DNA of 54,148 bases, taken from NCBI RefSeq assembly GCF_016632365.1, contig NZ_JAEPBH010000027.1, positions 7,638 to 61,785 of the forward strand, in the 5' to 3' direction. How positions within the stretch are numbered: position 1 is the first letter of the stretch; every line of letters begins with the position of its first letter. Both the position numbers and the translations under genes were made by a program. Shown piece after piece: positions 29,670 to 40,198 of this stretch. The DNA is from Tenebrionibacter intestinalis. Lineage in GTDB: Bacteria; Pseudomonadota; Gammaproteobacteria; Enterobacterales; Enterobacteriaceae. A model generated the notes under the pieces. That model saw only the letters and a program-made list of their open reading frames with translations. It had not been told where the DNA came from and did no database searches.

Positions 29670-30158
29670 TCAGATGGCTTTCGCCATTTTCAGATTACAG
29701 GGACTCATCTGCCAGTTAAACACCCCCTGGCCGGTACTGGCATCCAGCGTAACGTTGGCAATGGCCGAAGTGGTAAACATCGGCGCTGTCTCACCAGGGC
29801 ATAGCTGCGCGACCAGATAACCGACAAGAGGCAGGTGAGAAATAACCAACACAGACGCTACCCCTTCGTCTGCCAGCGCTTCAAGATACGCGCCGACCAG
29901 GCCAACGTCGCCGCCGGGCGTAAGCTCGGGCAGCACGTCTTCTTTTTCAGGAAGCGTTAACGCGCTGCGCACGGTTCCCAGAGTCTGTTCGGCGCGCAGA
30001 TAAGGGCTCACCAGAACGCGTTCAATGCTCACCTTCTGATTCTGCAACCAGGCCGCCATCTGATGGGACTCGTCACTGCCGCACGCGGTGAGCGGACGGG
30101 CAGAATCACTGACGGCATCAAGAGCTGCGTCGCCGTGACGCATAATAAAAACTTGCAT
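29670..30158 (-). CDS. sixA: Phosphohistidine phosphatase SixA
   Basis: Dephosphorylates histidine residues, in E. coli chiefly of NPr in the nitrogen phosphotransferase system. The start MQVFIMRHGDAALDAVSD gives 162 residues (E. coli 161). The phosphohistidine RHG motif (R7-H8-G9) and the second catalytic His in VISHLPLVGYLV are present. An upstream start at 30218 would add 20 residues without homology. Confidence 0.95.
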   Translation of the reverse strand: MQVFIMRHGDAALDAVSDSARPLTACGSDESHQMAAWLQNQKVSIERVLVSPYLRAEQTLGTVRSALTLPEKEDVLPELTPGGDVGLVGAYLEALADEGVASVLVISHLPLVGYLVAQLCPGETAPMFTTSAIANVTLDASTGQGVFNWQMSPCNLKMAKAI

Positions 30159-30371
30159 ATTGCACCGCTTTTGTTGACCAGAAACGCCGGCATTTCCACG
30201 CCTGGTATAACACCACAACCAGGCAATCGCCGGCGGCCCGGCATTGTGCCTGAACCATTTTATGAATGGAACGCAGTCTTTTACCCTAACGGCGTAAGTA
30301 TAGTCAATCGCCGTTTACAAAATGAACGACTTAGCGCTTTCACACCCGCATATTCTGTCAAAAAATGGGGG

Positions 30372-32522
30372 TTATACTCCCGCCTGCGGCTGACATTTTT
30401 CATTATCCCTCCTGCATTCATCCTCCTGTGCGCGACGCCGCAGCGCTTCACACGGCATAAAACGATCGCCGTAAGCCTCTGCCAGGCGTTCGAGTTCATC
30501 AACCACACGCCGCGCGCCCAGCGTCTTCATATAATGAAACGGCCCGCCGAGAAACGGCGGGAAGCCGATGCCGAAAACCGCGCCGATATCGCCGTCTCGC
30601 GTATTGCGCACAACGCCTTCATCCAGACAGCGCGCCGCCTCGTTAAGCATCATCATCATACAGCGGCGGGCGATAGTCTGCTGCGGCTGGCGGGCTGCGG
30701 GCGCAACGCCCAGCAGTGTGTAGATGGACGGGTCGGCCTTTTTGCTGTTTTTACGCCCTTTTGCCGGATAGAGATAGAATCCGCGGCCATTTTTTCGCCC
30801 TTTGCGATCGTCATTCAAAATTGCTGAAATATTTTCAGGCGCAGCGAAGCGTGAGCCGTAGGCCTGTTCAAGTACGGGAATTATTTTTACGCCAACGTCG
30901 ATACCCACTTCATCCAGCAGCCGAACAGGCCCTACCGGAAAACCTGCGTCCACCAGCGCGTTGTCTATGTGCTCAATCGGCTCGCCTTCGGCCAGGCAGC
31001 GCAACGCCTCATTTATATAGGGCGCCAGTATGCGGTTAACGTAGAAACCGGCCTTATCAGCCACCACAACCGGCGTTTTTCCTTGCCGCTTTGCAAGGCT
31101 TACTACAGTAGCGATGGTTTGCGCGCTGGTGCCGGCATGGGGAATAACCTCCACCAGCGGCATTTTATCTACCGGACTAAAATAGTGCAGCCCGATAACC
31201 CGCTCCGGGTGCTGCGCCCGCGCGGCGATATCGCGGATCGGCAGCGACGACGTGTTGGAGGCAAAGATAGTTTGCGCCGCCGCATTAGCCTCCACCTCCG
31301 CCGCCATCTGCTGTTTTAGCGCCAGATCTTCAAACACCGCTTCAATAACGACATCGCGATAATGAAAGCCGCTGTAATCGCTCGTCCCTGAAATACGCGC
31401 CAGCGCGCGGTCACGCTCCGCGGACTTCATGCGTCGGCGGCGCACACGTTCACCGAGTAAGTTCCAGGTGTAGTTAAGCGCGTGGTTAATGCCTTCTTCA
31501 CGGATATCGCGAATACGTACCGGCAGCCTGGCTTTAGCGGCCGTCACGCAGGCAATGCCGCCGCCCATCAGGCCGCCGCCCAGCACGCCGATTTGCCTTA
31601 GCGGGCGCGCTGCGGCATCGCTGCCTGCCTCTTTTTTTATCTCCGTGCCGGCAAAGAACAGATGGCGTAACGCCGCTGATTCAGGCGTCATCGCCAGCTC
31701 GCCGAAAGCGCCCGCCTCGGTTTCATAACCTGCGCTGCTGCCCTGAGCCAGCCCCGTGCGAACCGCCTCAATAATGCGCTCGGGCGCGGGGTAATTCCCC
31801 CGCGTTCTGGAGCGCGCTTTTTTAGCCGCCATGCTAAACAACAGCGCGCGCGCAACCGGCCCGGCCAGTATACGCTCGCGTACAGGAAGCGCGCGACGGG
31901 GCTTATGGCGCTGTTTTACCAGCGCCACCGCGCTTTCCAGCAAAATAGCGCGCGGCACGACATCATCCACCAGCCCGGCCTTTAGCGCCTGACGGGGGCG
32001 AAGCTGTTTACCGGTCAGCATCATTTCCAGCGCCAGCGTCACGCCGACCAGACGCGGCAGCCGCTGCGTCCCGCCCGAACCGGGCAGCAGGCCAAGCCGC
32101 ACTTCCGGTAAACCAAGCCGCGTGCTGTCATCATCGCTGCATATGCGGCGATGGCAAGCCAGCGCCAGCTCCAGCCCGCCGCCGAGGCAGGGGCCGTGGA
32201 TAGCAGCCGCTACCGGCACCGGCAATCCGGCGATTTCAGCCATAAGCCGCTGCCCCTTTTGCGCCAGCGACTGGGCCTGGGCTGCGCTTTTACAGCCTGC
32301 AATCATATTAATGTCCGCGCCGGCGATAAAATTGTCGGGCTTGCCGGAAACGATTACCACGCCTTCAAGCAACGGATTCTCACGTAACTGGCTCAGAATA
32401 TTGCGCACCTCATCACCAAAGTCTGCCCTGAGCGTATTCATTTTCTCGCCGGGTACATCGATAGTAATAACGGCAACGTTGTCCGGGCGTAGCGCCAGCG
32501 TGAATGCAGATGTCGTTGTCAT
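30372..32522 (-). CDS. fadJ: Anaerobic fatty acid oxidation complex alpha subunit FadJ
   Basis: Bifunctional enoyl-CoA hydratase and 3-hydroxyacyl-CoA dehydrogenase (also epimerase) of anaerobic beta-oxidation. The 716 residues (E. coli 714) hold a crotonase domain with [17 protein letters not shown] (about 108-124) and [19 protein letters not shown]. The dehydrogenase domain follows with NAD motif [17 protein letters not shown] (about 314-330) and [15 protein letters not shown]. Its ATG overlaps the fadI stop (TAATG), so translation is coupled. Confidence 0.97.
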   Translation of the reverse strand: MTTTSAFTLALRPDNVAVITIDVPGEKMNTLRADFGDEVRNILSQLRENPLLEGVVIVSGKPDNFIAGADINMIAGCKSAAQAQSLAQKGQRLMAEIAGLPVPVAAAIHGPCLGGGLELALACHRRICSDDDSTRLGLPEVRLGLLPGSGGTQRLPRLVGVTLALEMMLTGKQLRPRQALKAGLVDDVVPRAILLESAVALVKQRHKPRRALPVRERILAGPVARALLFSMAAKKARSRTRGNYPAPERIIEAVRTGLAQGSSAGYETEAGAFGELAMTPESAALRHLFFAGTEIKKEAGSDAAARPLRQIGVLGGGLMGGGIACVTAAKARLPVRIRDIREEGINHALNYTWNLLGERVRRRRMKSAERDRALARISGTSDYSGFHYRDVVIEAVFEDLALKQQMAAEVEANAAAQTIFASNTSSLPIRDIAARAQHPERVIGLHYFSPVDKMPLVEVIPHAGTSAQTIATVVSLAKRQGKTPVVVADKAGFYVNRILAPYINEALRCLAEGEPIEHIDNALVDAGFPVGPVRLLDEVGIDVGVKIIPVLEQAYGSRFAAPENISAILNDDRKGRKNGRGFYLYPAKGRKNSKKADPSIYTLLGVAPAARQPQQTIARRCMMMMLNEAARCLDEGVVRNTRDGDIGAVFGIGFPPFLGGPFHYMKTLGARRVVDELERLAEAYGDRFMPCEALRRRAQEDECRRDNEKCQPQAGV

Positions 32523-33832
32523 TATTCAACCTCCAGAACCATTGCCGCGCCCAGGCCGCCCGCCGCGCAGGCGGTAACCAGCCCCAGGCCGCCTCCGCGG
32601 CGGCGAAGCTCATTAAGCGTCTGGGTTATCATGCGTGCGCCAGTGGCGGCAAAAGGGTGCCCGTAGGCGATAGAGCCGCCAAGCACATTGAACTGATCTT
32701 CTCTCACTTCGCCCGTGGCGCGATCTCGTCCCAGCGCTTCACGGGCGAAACGCGTACTGGCGAGCATTTTCAGATTGGTCAGCGCCTGAGCGGCAAAAGC
32801 CTCATGCATGTCAAACAGCGTCAAATCGGCAAGCGTAATCCCCGCTCGCTCCAGCGCCAACGGCGTGGCCCACGCAGGGCCAAGCAGCATATCCTGCCAG
32901 ACGTCAATGGCGCTAAAGGCATAGCTGCGCAGGTAACCTATCGGCGTCAGACATAGCTCGCGCGCCCGGGACTCAGTCATCATGATAAGCGCTGCCGCCC
33001 CGTCGGTAAGCGGCGTGCTGTTCGCCGCCGTGACGGTACCGTGTCGGCGGTCAAACGCCGGGCGCAGTCGGGCGTAGTCAGCAAGGCTCCCGCCCCGACG
33101 CACCACGTTATCTTCGCTTAGCGCCTCGCGATACGGCGGCACTCTTGCGGTCATCACTTCCTGTGCCAGTTTACCCTCCTGCCAGGCTTTCGCCGCCAGT
33201 TGGTGCGAGCGGTGAGCCAGCGCATCCTGCTCTTTGCGCGTAATGCCGTGCGTTTTAGCCATCTGCTCGGCAGTATCTCCCATACGCAGCCCCGTGGAAT
33301 ACTCAGCGACCGCCGGCGGCACGGGCAACAGATCGCGCGGGCGCAGCCGTAAAAAAAGCGCCATTCTTTGGCGCAGGCTACGCGCTTTATTAATATCAAG
33401 CAGCGTACCGGCAAGCTTTTTACTAACGCCGACTGGCAATACTGAGGCGGAATCGGCGCCGCCGGCAATCCCGGCGCGGACGCTACCCGCCATAAGGCTT
33501 TCAGCAAGGTTCGCCACCGCCTGAAAGCTGGTGGCGCAAGCGCGGCTGACGCTGTAGGCGTCGGTATGTACGCTCATTCCAGCGCCAAGTACAATTTCAC
33601 GCGCGATATTCGGCGCTTCGGGCATCTGTATCACCTGGCCAAATACCAGTTGTTCAATAGATTGCGCCGGGATTTCGGTGCGGGCCATCAGTTCCGCAAC
33701 CACCATTTTTCCGAGACAGACAGCGGGCATGCCGCGAAAGGCCGTCGCCTGGCGGGCAAATGGCGTACGCAATCCGCCGACAAATGCAATGCGCTCACCC
33801 GCGCGGGTAACCAGAGGAAAAGGCTGCTTCAT
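32522..33832 (-). CDS. fadI: Anaerobic 3-ketoacyl-CoA thiolase FadI
   Basis: Thiolase that cleaves 3-ketoacyl-CoA, the partner of FadJ. The start [20 protein letters not shown] gives 436 residues, as in E. coli. The nucleophilic Cys is in [11 protein letters not shown] (about residue 99), the catalytic His in [17 protein letters not shown] and the second Cys in [15 protein letters not shown] FadR operator lies 30-46 bp upstream of the ATG. Confidence 0.97.
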   Translation of the reverse strand: MKQPFPLVTRAGERIAFVGGLRTPFARQATAFRGMPAVCLGKMVVAELMARTEIPAQSIEQLVFGQVIQMPEAPNIAREIVLGAGMSVHTDAYSVSRACATSFQAVANLAESLMAGSVRAGIAGGADSASVLPVGVSKKLAGTLLDINKARSLRQRMALFLRLRPRDLLPVPPAVAEYSTGLRMGDTAEQMAKTHGITRKEQDALAHRSHQLAAKAWQEGKLAQEVMTARVPPYREALSEDNVVRRGGSLADYARLRPAFDRRHGTVTAANSTPLTDGAAALIMMTESRARELCLTPIGYLRSYAFSAIDVWQDMLLGPAWATPLALERAGITLADLTLFDMHEAFAAQALTNLKMLASTRFAREALGRDRATGEVREDQFNVLGGSIAYGHPFAATGARMITQTLNELRRRGGGLGLVTACAAGGLGAAMVLEVE

Positions 33833-34319
33833 AACATTCCTTGCAAATGGCCGTGTGGCAAAGGTGGTCTGACCTGAAACAGTCTTATCCAACGGGAGAA
33901 AAATAGCCAGCCGGTACCGGCAAAAATTGCGAAGCGCTACACGGAAAGAAAAAAGAATTATCGCTAATGATGAAACCCCGTTAATAACCGGGGAAAGCAT
34001 AATTGCGGTAAAATAATCTTTTTTATTATTTAATTAGCCGTATTTACCTGTTGTGGCGTTATTCATTTTTTTATCCCCGAAAAAGAAGCGCGTCAGAACT
34101 GCTGATTTTTCGCCTGACTTACAAGCTGGCTTAACCGGGTTGATTAATCTGAATTATCAGGCAAATTACGTCAGCAAATAAAACTATGCGATGCCTTTCA
34201 CACTTAATACGCACAATACCTATATACTTTACTTTGCAAACATCTATCGATATTTATATGCCTCCATAACAAATATTGTCGGTAAGGAAAAAAGGAAGTG
34301 CAGACTTCAGGGAGAGAAT
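33833..34319. other. Regulatory intergenic region fadI / DUF1460 gene
   Basis: These 487 bp between divergent genes contain the FadR operator for fadIJ near the left end and an AT-rich stretch (34000-34300) that likely carries the promoter of the lipoprotein gene. No additional gene is visible. Confidence 0.55.
33862..33878 (-). promoter_or_regulatory. FadR operator of fadIJ
   Basis: AGGTGGTCTGACCTGAA carries the FadR core TGGTCNGACC exactly. It lies just upstream of fadI, where FadR represses fadIJ in E. coli in the absence of long-chain acyl-CoA. Confidence 0.88.
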
Positions 34320-35120
34320 ATGACATTCAAAGTATGGTCAATTTTGTTGTTATCGTCATATCTGTCGGCCTGTAATGCCCCTGGCTCAGAGCATTACCAG
34401 ACCCGGATAGACCCCGTGACGGCCGAAAAAGTGAAGCGAATTATCCGTTCGGATGTTATTCCTTATAAAGGCGAAAGCCACGGAAAAATTATCAAACGCG
34501 TGTCAACCTCTTTTCTCGGAACGCCTTATCAGGAAAATACGCTCATCGGCGGGATCGGCACGCCCGAAATACTTGTCGCGAATTTTAACGGCGTGGACTG
34601 TTTTACCCTGATAGATTACATTGAGGCAATTACCCACAGCCACGATCAAAAATCGTTTCTGCGTAATCTGGCCAGAACCCGCTACACCGCAGGCAAAGTT
34701 GATTATCTCAGTCGCAGGCACTTCTTCTCCGACTGGTTCGCCACATCACCGCGCAATGCCCGGGACATTACGCCGGATATCAGCCCTGAATATGCTATTG
34801 CTGACAAACAGCTTAACCGTAAACCTGAGGGCGGCGAATATATCCCAGGTTTGGGTATTCATCCCCGTAAAATAAATTACATTCCCGGAAAAGCGATTAA
34901 TCAGCAGGTGCTGAACCGTCTGAATGACGGAGATTATGTCGGCGTTTACTCGCCGGTTGAAGGCCTGGACGTCTCGCATGTAGGTATCGTGGTTCGTCAC
35001 GACGGGCAGGTATGGTTCAGAAACGCTTCCTCGCTGGCTGCAAACAAAAAAGTAGTGGATTCGCCGTTTATGGAATATATGCAATCAAAGCCAGGCATCG
35101 TTGTGTTGCGGGCTGAATGA
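34320..35120 (+). CDS. DUF1460 lipoprotein, predicted amidase-like
   Basis: Encodes 266 residues from the ATG at 34320 (GGGAGAG just upstream). The N-terminus is a lipoprotein signal with lipobox LSAC (Cys18). The body matches the DUF1460 family, an NlpC/P60-like papain fold whose members include N-acetylmuramoyl-L-alanine amidase-like and peptidoglycan-fragment hydrolases. The probable catalytic Cys94 is in NGVDCFTLIDY and His220 in VSHVGIVV. Its target is unknown; a peptidoglycan or muropeptide substrate is an inference. E. coli has no such gene between fadI and yfcZ. A hairpin with T4 at about 35191-35213 may end its transcript. Confidence 0.82.
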   Translation: MTFKVWSILLLSSYLSACNAPGSEHYQTRIDPVTAEKVKRIIRSDVIPYKGESHGKIIKRVSTSFLGTPYQENTLIGGIGTPEILVANFNGVDCFTLIDYIEAITHSHDQKSFLRNLARTRYTAGKVDYLSRRHFFSDWFATSPRNARDITPDISPEYAIADKQLNRKPEGGEYIPGLGIHPRKINYIPGKAINQQVLNRLNDGDYVGVYSPVEGLDVSHVGIVVRHDGQVWFRNASSLAANKKVVDSPFMEYMQSKPGIVVLRAE

Positions 35121-35547
35121 CAAGGTTGTTGTCCGGCTTTTCCTGCTGGTAAATCGCCGCATGGCGCCGCACATCCGATCGCTGGTGAACAGAAGGAGTT
35201 TGTCGCCTTCTTTTGTGTTTACTCTGGCCTGTCGGATGTATGTTAAGCGGCGCTTTAGCTTTCTATGCCGGGTAAACCCTGAGGCGATCTTTTTCCGTTA
35301 CGCCCTGACATTATCTCACTGCTGGAAATGGCGCGCGGATGAGGGGGGGGGGGGTTACGCCACGGAAAAACGATGGATATTGTACACAAACAAAACCCGT
35401 GTTCTGAAAGCGCTGGCGAAGCCTGAGACAGCAGAGACTGCCGGCCAGTACCGGTTTTCCTGAAGTTATTGATGGGCATATTGCCAGGCCAGGCGGGCGT
35501 GGCCTGCTGGAAAATAACGCCCTCCGCACGGAAGGCGTGAGGAAAAA
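35121..35547. other. Gene-free region with a G12 homopolymer
   Basis: No credible gene lies in these 427 bp. It holds a GAAGG/CCTTC hairpin with T4 (about 35191-35213), a run of 12 G at 35343-35354, and near 35518-35540 a GC-rich hairpin (ACGCC...GGCGT) that could end the leftward yfcZ transcript. Confidence 0.55.
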
Positions 35548-35832
35548 TTAACGCAAACCAAGCTGAAAAATTAACGCTTCTGCCTGACAGGCAAAAAGAA
35601 AATCAATATCCAGGCGAACGCCGTCGGCCTCATCAGTAAAGGTAGAGGTTATCTGACACGGTTCGGATTCTGCAGCGCGCGCCTTTTCAGTCAGCGCGGC
35701 AAGCGTCTCCTGCGCCTGCGCTTTATTTGCAAAAACCCGGCTATAGGATGCCGTGCAGTCGGTGTTGTCCATAATGGTGCCAACATCCATACAACAGCAA
35801 ACCGGGGTTTCATCAGCGGTACATTTACTCAT
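35548..35832 (-). CDS. yfcZ: YfcZ/YiiS family protein
   Basis: A 94-residue protein of unknown function matching E. coli YfcZ over its whole length. The start MSKCTADETPVCCCMDVG at 35832 is chosen by homology; an ATG 24 bp upstream is possible. The N-terminal cysteine cluster (CCC at about 13-15 plus others) suggests metal or thiol chemistry, but this is inference. It is divergent from fadL, as in E. coli. Confidence 0.92.
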   Translation of the reverse strand: MSKCTADETPVCCCMDVGTIMDNTDCTASYSRVFANKAQAQETLAALTEKARAAESEPCQITSTFTDEADGVRLDIDFLFACQAEALIFQLGLR

Positions 35833-36092
35833 TTTGTTTTCCTCTGAATTTTGCACCAGCGGGTGCGCCGATAATCAATCTGGTTATTTTACGCGCCCCT
35901 CCCGACAGCCTCCAGCGGTTAATTCATTTCACCTTTTTAAGTGACGTAAATCACGCTTAAAAATGATCTAAAACAAAAAACATGATTGTGTTCAGGCTGC
36001 CGTTCGGTCTGTTTTGCCAGCCAGATCTCGTTTCAACGATCAAAAATGAAAATTACCATAAACAAGGTTGCAACATTTTTAGCGGCTCGTCC

Positions 36093-36120
36093 TATACTCC
36101 TGCAACTGGTCTGATTTCCA
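36093..36120 (+). promoter_or_regulatory. fadL promoter and FadR operator
   Basis: A TATACT -10 element lies at 36093-36098, with TTGCAA 19 bp upstream. AACTGGTCTGATTTCCA (36104-36120) matches the first half of the FadR consensus well and the second half poorly, and would overlap the transcription start. E. coli fadL is repressed by FadR from sites around its start. Confidence 0.65.
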
Positions 36121-36205
36121 GCAGAGTCGATAGCCCCTACACTTCCGCGCTCTTGTTACGGCATGTAACATTGTTTAATAAAAAATAATTGATGAGGTTT
36201 TGGTC

Positions 36206-37531
36206 ATGAGCCAGAAAACCCTGTTTACAAAGTCAACTCTCGCAGTTGCAGTGGCATTAGTATCCGCACAGGCCTGGTCGGCGGGCTTTCAGTTAAACGA
36301 ATTTTCCTCATCTGGACTTGGCCGTGCCTATTCAGGCGAAGGCGCCGTTGCCGATAACGCCGCCTCCGCCAGCCGTAACCCGGCAACGATTATGATGTTT
36401 GATCGCCCAACCTTTTCCACTGGCGCCATTTTCATCGACCCCCAGGTGGATATCAGCGGCGCCTCGCCTGCGGGCAACAGCCTGAAGGCGGACAATATCG
36501 CGCCAACGGCCTGGGTGCCGAATCTTCACTTTGTGGCGCCGATTAACGATCGATTTGGCTGGGGCGCATCCGTTACCTCTAATTATGGACTGGCCACAGA
36601 ATTTAACGACAGTTATCCTGCTGGCTCTATGGGCGGCAAAACCGACCTTGAAACTCTGAATCTTAACCTCAGCGGCGCCTGGCGCCTGAATGATAGCTGG
36701 AGTTTTGGCCTCGGCTTTGACGCCGTTTACGCACGCGCCAAAATAGAGCGCTACGCAGGCGACCTGGGCCAGATTGTTGCCGGGTCCGGCGCTATCACCA
36801 ACCCGGCGCTTGCAGGCCAGGTCGCCGCAATCCCGGGCAACACGCAGATTGCGCACCTTAAAGGCAATGAATGGGGTTTTGGCTGGAACGCCGGCATCCT
36901 TTATGAACTCGATAAAAATAACCGCTATGCATTTACCTACCGCTCTGAAGTAAAAGTCGATTTCGACGGCGCATACAGCAGCCAGCTTCCGTCTGCCTAT
37001 AATCCTCTGCTGAGTAACTTTGGCCTGCCTGCCGGTACCGACGGGCGCACGGTGGACGGTTCTCTGACGTTGAATCTCCCGGAAATGTGGGAAATTTCAG
37101 GCTATAACCGCGTTGCGCCGAAATGGGCTGTACACTACAGCCTGACCTACACTAGCTGGAGCCAGTTCCAGAAGCTGGAGGCGAAAAACAACGCCGGGCA
37201 GAGGCTGTTCTATAAAAATGAGAACTTCAAAGACGCCATGCGTATCGCGCTGGGCACCACGTACTATATGGACGATAACTGGACGCTGCGCGGCGGCATT
37301 GCCTTTGACGACAGCCCGATTCCGGCAAATACCCGCTCTGTTTCAATCCCGGATCAGGATCGCCTGTGGCTAAGCCTCGGCACCACTTATGCCTTCAATC
37401 AGGATGCTTCTGTCGATCTGGGCGTCTCTTATATGCACGGCCAGAGCGTCACTATCGAAGAAGCGCCGTACACCTTCAAATCGAAGGGGCAGGCGTGGCT
37501 ATATGGCGCGAACTTTAACTACGCGTTCTGA
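36206..37531 (+). CDS. fadL: Long-chain fatty acid outer-membrane transporter FadL
   Basis: 14-stranded outer-membrane channel that takes up long-chain fatty acids and serves as a phage T2 receptor in E. coli. The ATG at 36206 ([20 protein letters not shown]) has TGAGG eight bases upstream; a TTG two codons earlier is an alternative. After a 25-residue signal peptide (cleaved after QAWS) the mature protein starts [20 protein letters not shown], the FadL hatch, with the NPA motif in SRNPATI. It ends in a terminal aromatic residue (NYAF), as beta-barrels do. Length is 441 against 446 in E. coli. Confidence 0.97.
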   Translation: MSQKTLFTKSTLAVAVALVSAQAWSAGFQLNEFSSSGLGRAYSGEGAVADNAASASRNPATIMMFDRPTFSTGAIFIDPQVDISGASPAGNSLKADNIAPTAWVPNLHFVAPINDRFGWGASVTSNYGLATEFNDSYPAGSMGGKTDLETLNLNLSGAWRLNDSWSFGLGFDAVYARAKIERYAGDLGQIVAGSGAITNPALAGQVAAIPGNTQIAHLKGNEWGFGWNAGILYELDKNNRYAFTYRSEVKVDFDGAYSSQLPSAYNPLLSNFGLPAGTDGRTVDGSLTLNLPEMWEISGYNRVAPKWAVHYSLTYTSWSQFQKLEAKNNAGQRLFYKNENFKDAMRIALGTTYYMDDNWTLRGGIAFDDSPIPANTRSVSIPDQDRLWLSLGTTYAFNQDASVDLGVSYMHGQSVTIEEAPYTFKSKGQAWLYGANFNYAF

Positions 37532-37556
37532 TAGCGCACCAGAGCGTATAACCTCA

Positions 37557-37582
37557 AAGCGGGCCGTCTGGCCCGTTTTTTA
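37557..37582 (+). terminator. fadL terminator
   Basis: CGGGCC (37560-37565) and GGCCCG (37570-37575) form a tight stem with a 4-nt loop followed by T6, about 26 bp after the fadL stop. Confidence 0.85.
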
Positions 37583-37670
37583 TGCCCGTCATACCCGCGC
37601 CAATATTGCTTTTCAGTTTATTACCGGTATAAAAAAGGCGGGGCTACGCCCGTCTGGCTCTTTTATCCGT

Positions 37671-38432
37671 TTATGACCCGGCGTCGATATCTTTAAGCTC
37701 ATCTTCAATCGCCTGCGCGTTCGGATTTTCCTCTGGTTTAAGCTCGCCGCCGTTAGCAATAAAATCGTGACGCTGGAAGTAGGCTTCACGCACCAGGATG
37801 TACGGATCGGAAGACTGGCGCAGCAGGCCGTCTGAGTCCAGCAGTTGGGCGCGAGTTTCAATCCCCTGAACTGTCCATTTGCCGATAGTCATCGGCCAGG
37901 TTAGCCAGGAGAGTACCGGATACAGCGTATCAACGGCGTCGCCGCCGTCATCACGCAGGGTAAAGCTGCCGTAAAAAGGTAGCTGTACATAAGGGCCATA
38001 GCCTACGCCATAATGCCCCAGCGTACTGCCGAAACGATGCGGCTCAACGCGTTGCAGCTTCGGGTTGGCAGCCCCTGCGACATCCATCAGCCCCCCCAGG
38101 CCAAGAAGCGTATTCAGGAAAAAACGCGTAAAGTGTACCGCGCCCTGATAGGGTTTACCCTGAAGAAAGGCGTTGACCATGATAGCGGGTTCTTCGAGGT
38201 TGCTGGTAAAGTTACTCAACCCATTGCGCGCAGGCTGCGGCACATAATCACGCCACGCCACCGCGACCGGGCGCACAATGTACGGGTCCAACACATTGTA
38301 GTTAAAGCTATATATAGTGCGGTTCCACCCCTCAAGCGGATCGGAACGGCCCTGAGTCTGTTCGCTTGAGGAACTGGCGCACCCCGCAAGTAGCGTGGTT
38401 GCCAGCGCCAGACCGGTCAGGTGAAATTTCAT
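37671..38432 (-). CDS. mlaA: Outer-membrane lipoprotein MlaA (VacJ)
   Basis: Removes misplaced phospholipids from the outer leaflet of the outer membrane and passes them to MlaC, together with OmpC/OmpF. The start MKFHLTGLALATTLLAGC gives 253 residues (E. coli 251) with lipobox LAGC (Cys18). The characteristic segments DPLEGWNRTIYSFNYNVLD and NTLLGLGGLMDVA are intact. The rest of the mla system (mlaBCDEF) is elsewhere, as usual. Confidence 0.96.
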   Translation of the reverse strand: MKFHLTGLALATTLLAGCASSSSEQTQGRSDPLEGWNRTIYSFNYNVLDPYIVRPVAVAWRDYVPQPARNGLSNFTSNLEEPAIMVNAFLQGKPYQGAVHFTRFFLNTLLGLGGLMDVAGAANPKLQRVEPHRFGSTLGHYGVGYGPYVQLPFYGSFTLRDDGGDAVDTLYPVLSWLTWPMTIGKWTVQGIETRAQLLDSDGLLRQSSDPYILVREAYFQRHDFIANGGELKPEENPNAQAIEDELKDIDAGS

Positions 38433-38531
38433 GCTAGTCTCCCTCAGGGAATCCCTTTTAACGCCTGAAGCGCGGCGCAACTGGCAAAGCGCGCCGGTTC
38501 GCAGCGATTTCTAATGACAGTGATGAGCGCA

Positions 38532-39734
38532 TCAGGGCTGCTGCCGCGATACTTCAACCTGTACAGGCTGACGGCCCTGAAACGAGATCGGTTTACTTTC
38601 ACCGAACCAGTCGCCGGGCTTCGGCGCGGGGGTGCCATCCCGGGAAATATGCACCTTCACAACGCCCTGCTGCACAGACGACAGCGGCCTGCCGGACATC
38701 ATAGCGTCGGCGTCATCCAACGTCAGCGACAGCGGAAAATGGCCTGACGGTAATTTTTTTACCGCAACCGGCGCCGGCGACACGCCGTCCGTCACTGATA
38801 CAAATATTATTGCGTTCCCGGGCAGCGCTTTTTGCGCAGCCGGCGAGAGGCTAATTGTAACAGTCCGTTTCACATTGTCTATGCCGGCCTCGGCTTTCGC
38901 CTGCGCAATACTGCGTTCAATTACCGCACGACGCGAGTCGTTATCAGGCAACAGGCGCAGCATAATCTGCCATGCGCCGATGGCCTCCTGCCAGCGCTGT
39001 TGTTCAAAAGCGCTGAACGCCAGCAGGCTAAGCGCGCGGATATTTGTATGATCGGCACGCAGCGCCTGGCGCAATATATCGCCGCCAAGCTGATTGTCCT
39101 GCGGATCGGCAGAACGCGTTAATACTTCAGCATAGTCCAGCTTCGTTTCAATGCTATCGGGCGCCAGCGTCCAGGCCCGTTCGAAAGCCTGGGTTGCGGT
39201 TGTCGCATTGTTCAGTACCATACCTATACGGCCCAGCATTTGCCACGCCTGCACGTTGCCGGGATCGTCCTGCAGCCGGGTACGCAGCCCAAGCCCCAGC
39301 CGCGTCAGCTCTTCGGTGGTCAGCGGCTTCGCCTGCGGGTCCATCACACGCTGCATTAATTCAGGCGTTTGCTCCACAACCTGACGCCACTGCTGCACGC
39401 GCTGCACGCTGGACGTTTTCAGATAAACCCCAACGCTTACTGCCACAAGCAGAAGCGCCGCAGGCACCAGAACCAGGCGGCTTAAGGGCTGTACCGGCGC
39501 GTCGGGCGCTTCGGGAATATCGTGCAATAGCGTTTGTTGCAGCTCGGCTATCGTCTGAGCGCGCTCTTCGGCGCTAACGCCCGCTCCATCCTGCTCAAGC
39601 TCCGCCAGCCTGTCCTGGTAAAAATTACGGTTCAGCGCATCGCGATCCGCCTGCCCGGCGCTGCCCCAGGGAATAAACAGTAGCGCTGACGTCGCCAGCA
39701 GCAAAACGACGATGGTAATAATCAGCGGCGTCAT
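38532..39734 (-). CDS. ccmI: Cytochrome c maturation protein CcmI
   Basis: Apocytochrome c chaperone that recognises the C-terminus of the apoprotein and hands it to CcmF/H for heme ligation. The 400 residues have two N-terminal transmembrane segments (about 1-23 and 93-112), a coiled-coil cytoplasmic loop and a periplasmic TPR domain (about 150-280), then a C-terminal beta domain. In E. coli this part is fused to CcmH; here it is a separate gene overlapping ccmH by 4 bp. Last gene of the leftward ccm operon. Confidence 0.93.
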   Translation of the reverse strand: MTPLIITIVVLLLATSALLFIPWGSAGQADRDALNRNFYQDRLAELEQDGAGVSAEERAQTIAELQQTLLHDIPEAPDAPVQPLSRLVLVPAALLLVAVSVGVYLKTSSVQRVQQWRQVVEQTPELMQRVMDPQAKPLTTEELTRLGLGLRTRLQDDPGNVQAWQMLGRIGMVLNNATTATQAFERAWTLAPDSIETKLDYAEVLTRSADPQDNQLGGDILRQALRADHTNIRALSLLAFSAFEQQRWQEAIGAWQIMLRLLPDNDSRRAVIERSIAQAKAEAGIDNVKRTVTISLSPAAQKALPGNAIIFVSVTDGVSPAPVAVKKLPSGHFPLSLTLDDADAMMSGRPLSSVQQGVVKVHISRDGTPAPKPGDWFGESKPISFQGRQPVQVEVSRQQP

Positions 39735-40198
39735 GGCGCATTCCTTTTTTCGTCCAACAGCGCTTTCAAACGCTGCTTCTCTTGCTCGTTAAGACCGGTT
39801 TGCTGACGTTTATCGCGCCCGCGAGCGCGGGCGACAATAACCCATGCGCCGCCGGCGATAAACAGCGCAGGCAACAGCCACAGAATTAGCGTTGACGGGG
39901 TAAGCGGCGGATCATAGGTGACGAAATGGCCATAGCGCGCCACCATATAGTCAATAATCTGCTGCTTGCTCTGCCCTTGCTGTTGCAGTTCATATACTTT
40001 CTGACGCATATCAGAAGCAATCATGGCGTTAGAGTCAGCAATACTGTTGTTCTGGCATTTAGGGCAGCGCAACTGTTCAGTCAACTGACGAAACTGTTGC
40101 TCCTGCGCTTCGTCTTTAAACGCATAGGTATCAATCGCCGCCAGCGCGCTAAAAGTGATACACAGCGCCAGCAGCCCGGCAAATACACGTACAATCAT
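39731..40198 (-). CDS. ccmH: Cytochrome c maturation protein CcmH
   Basis: Membrane-anchored thiol reductase that reduces the CXXCH motif of apocytochrome c. The 155-residue protein has an N-terminal signal/anchor, the active-site motif LRCPKCQNNSIADSNA (about 43-58) and a C-terminal transmembrane helix (about 105-125). It overlaps ccmG and ccmI by 4 bp each. Confidence 0.95.
   Translation of the reverse strand: MIVRVFAGLLALCITFSALAAIDTYAFKDEAQEQQFRQLTEQLRCPKCQNNSIADSNAMIASDMRQKVYELQQQGQSKQQIIDYMVARYGHFVTYDPPLTPSTLILWLLPALFIAGGAWVIVARARGRDKRQQTGLNEQEKQRLKALLDEKRNAP

Noticed and set aside
35101..35463. 120-codon open frame across the G12 tract.
   Set aside because: It lacks a ribosome site, has no recognisable domain, contains terminator-like hairpins and its frame depends on the homopolymer length.
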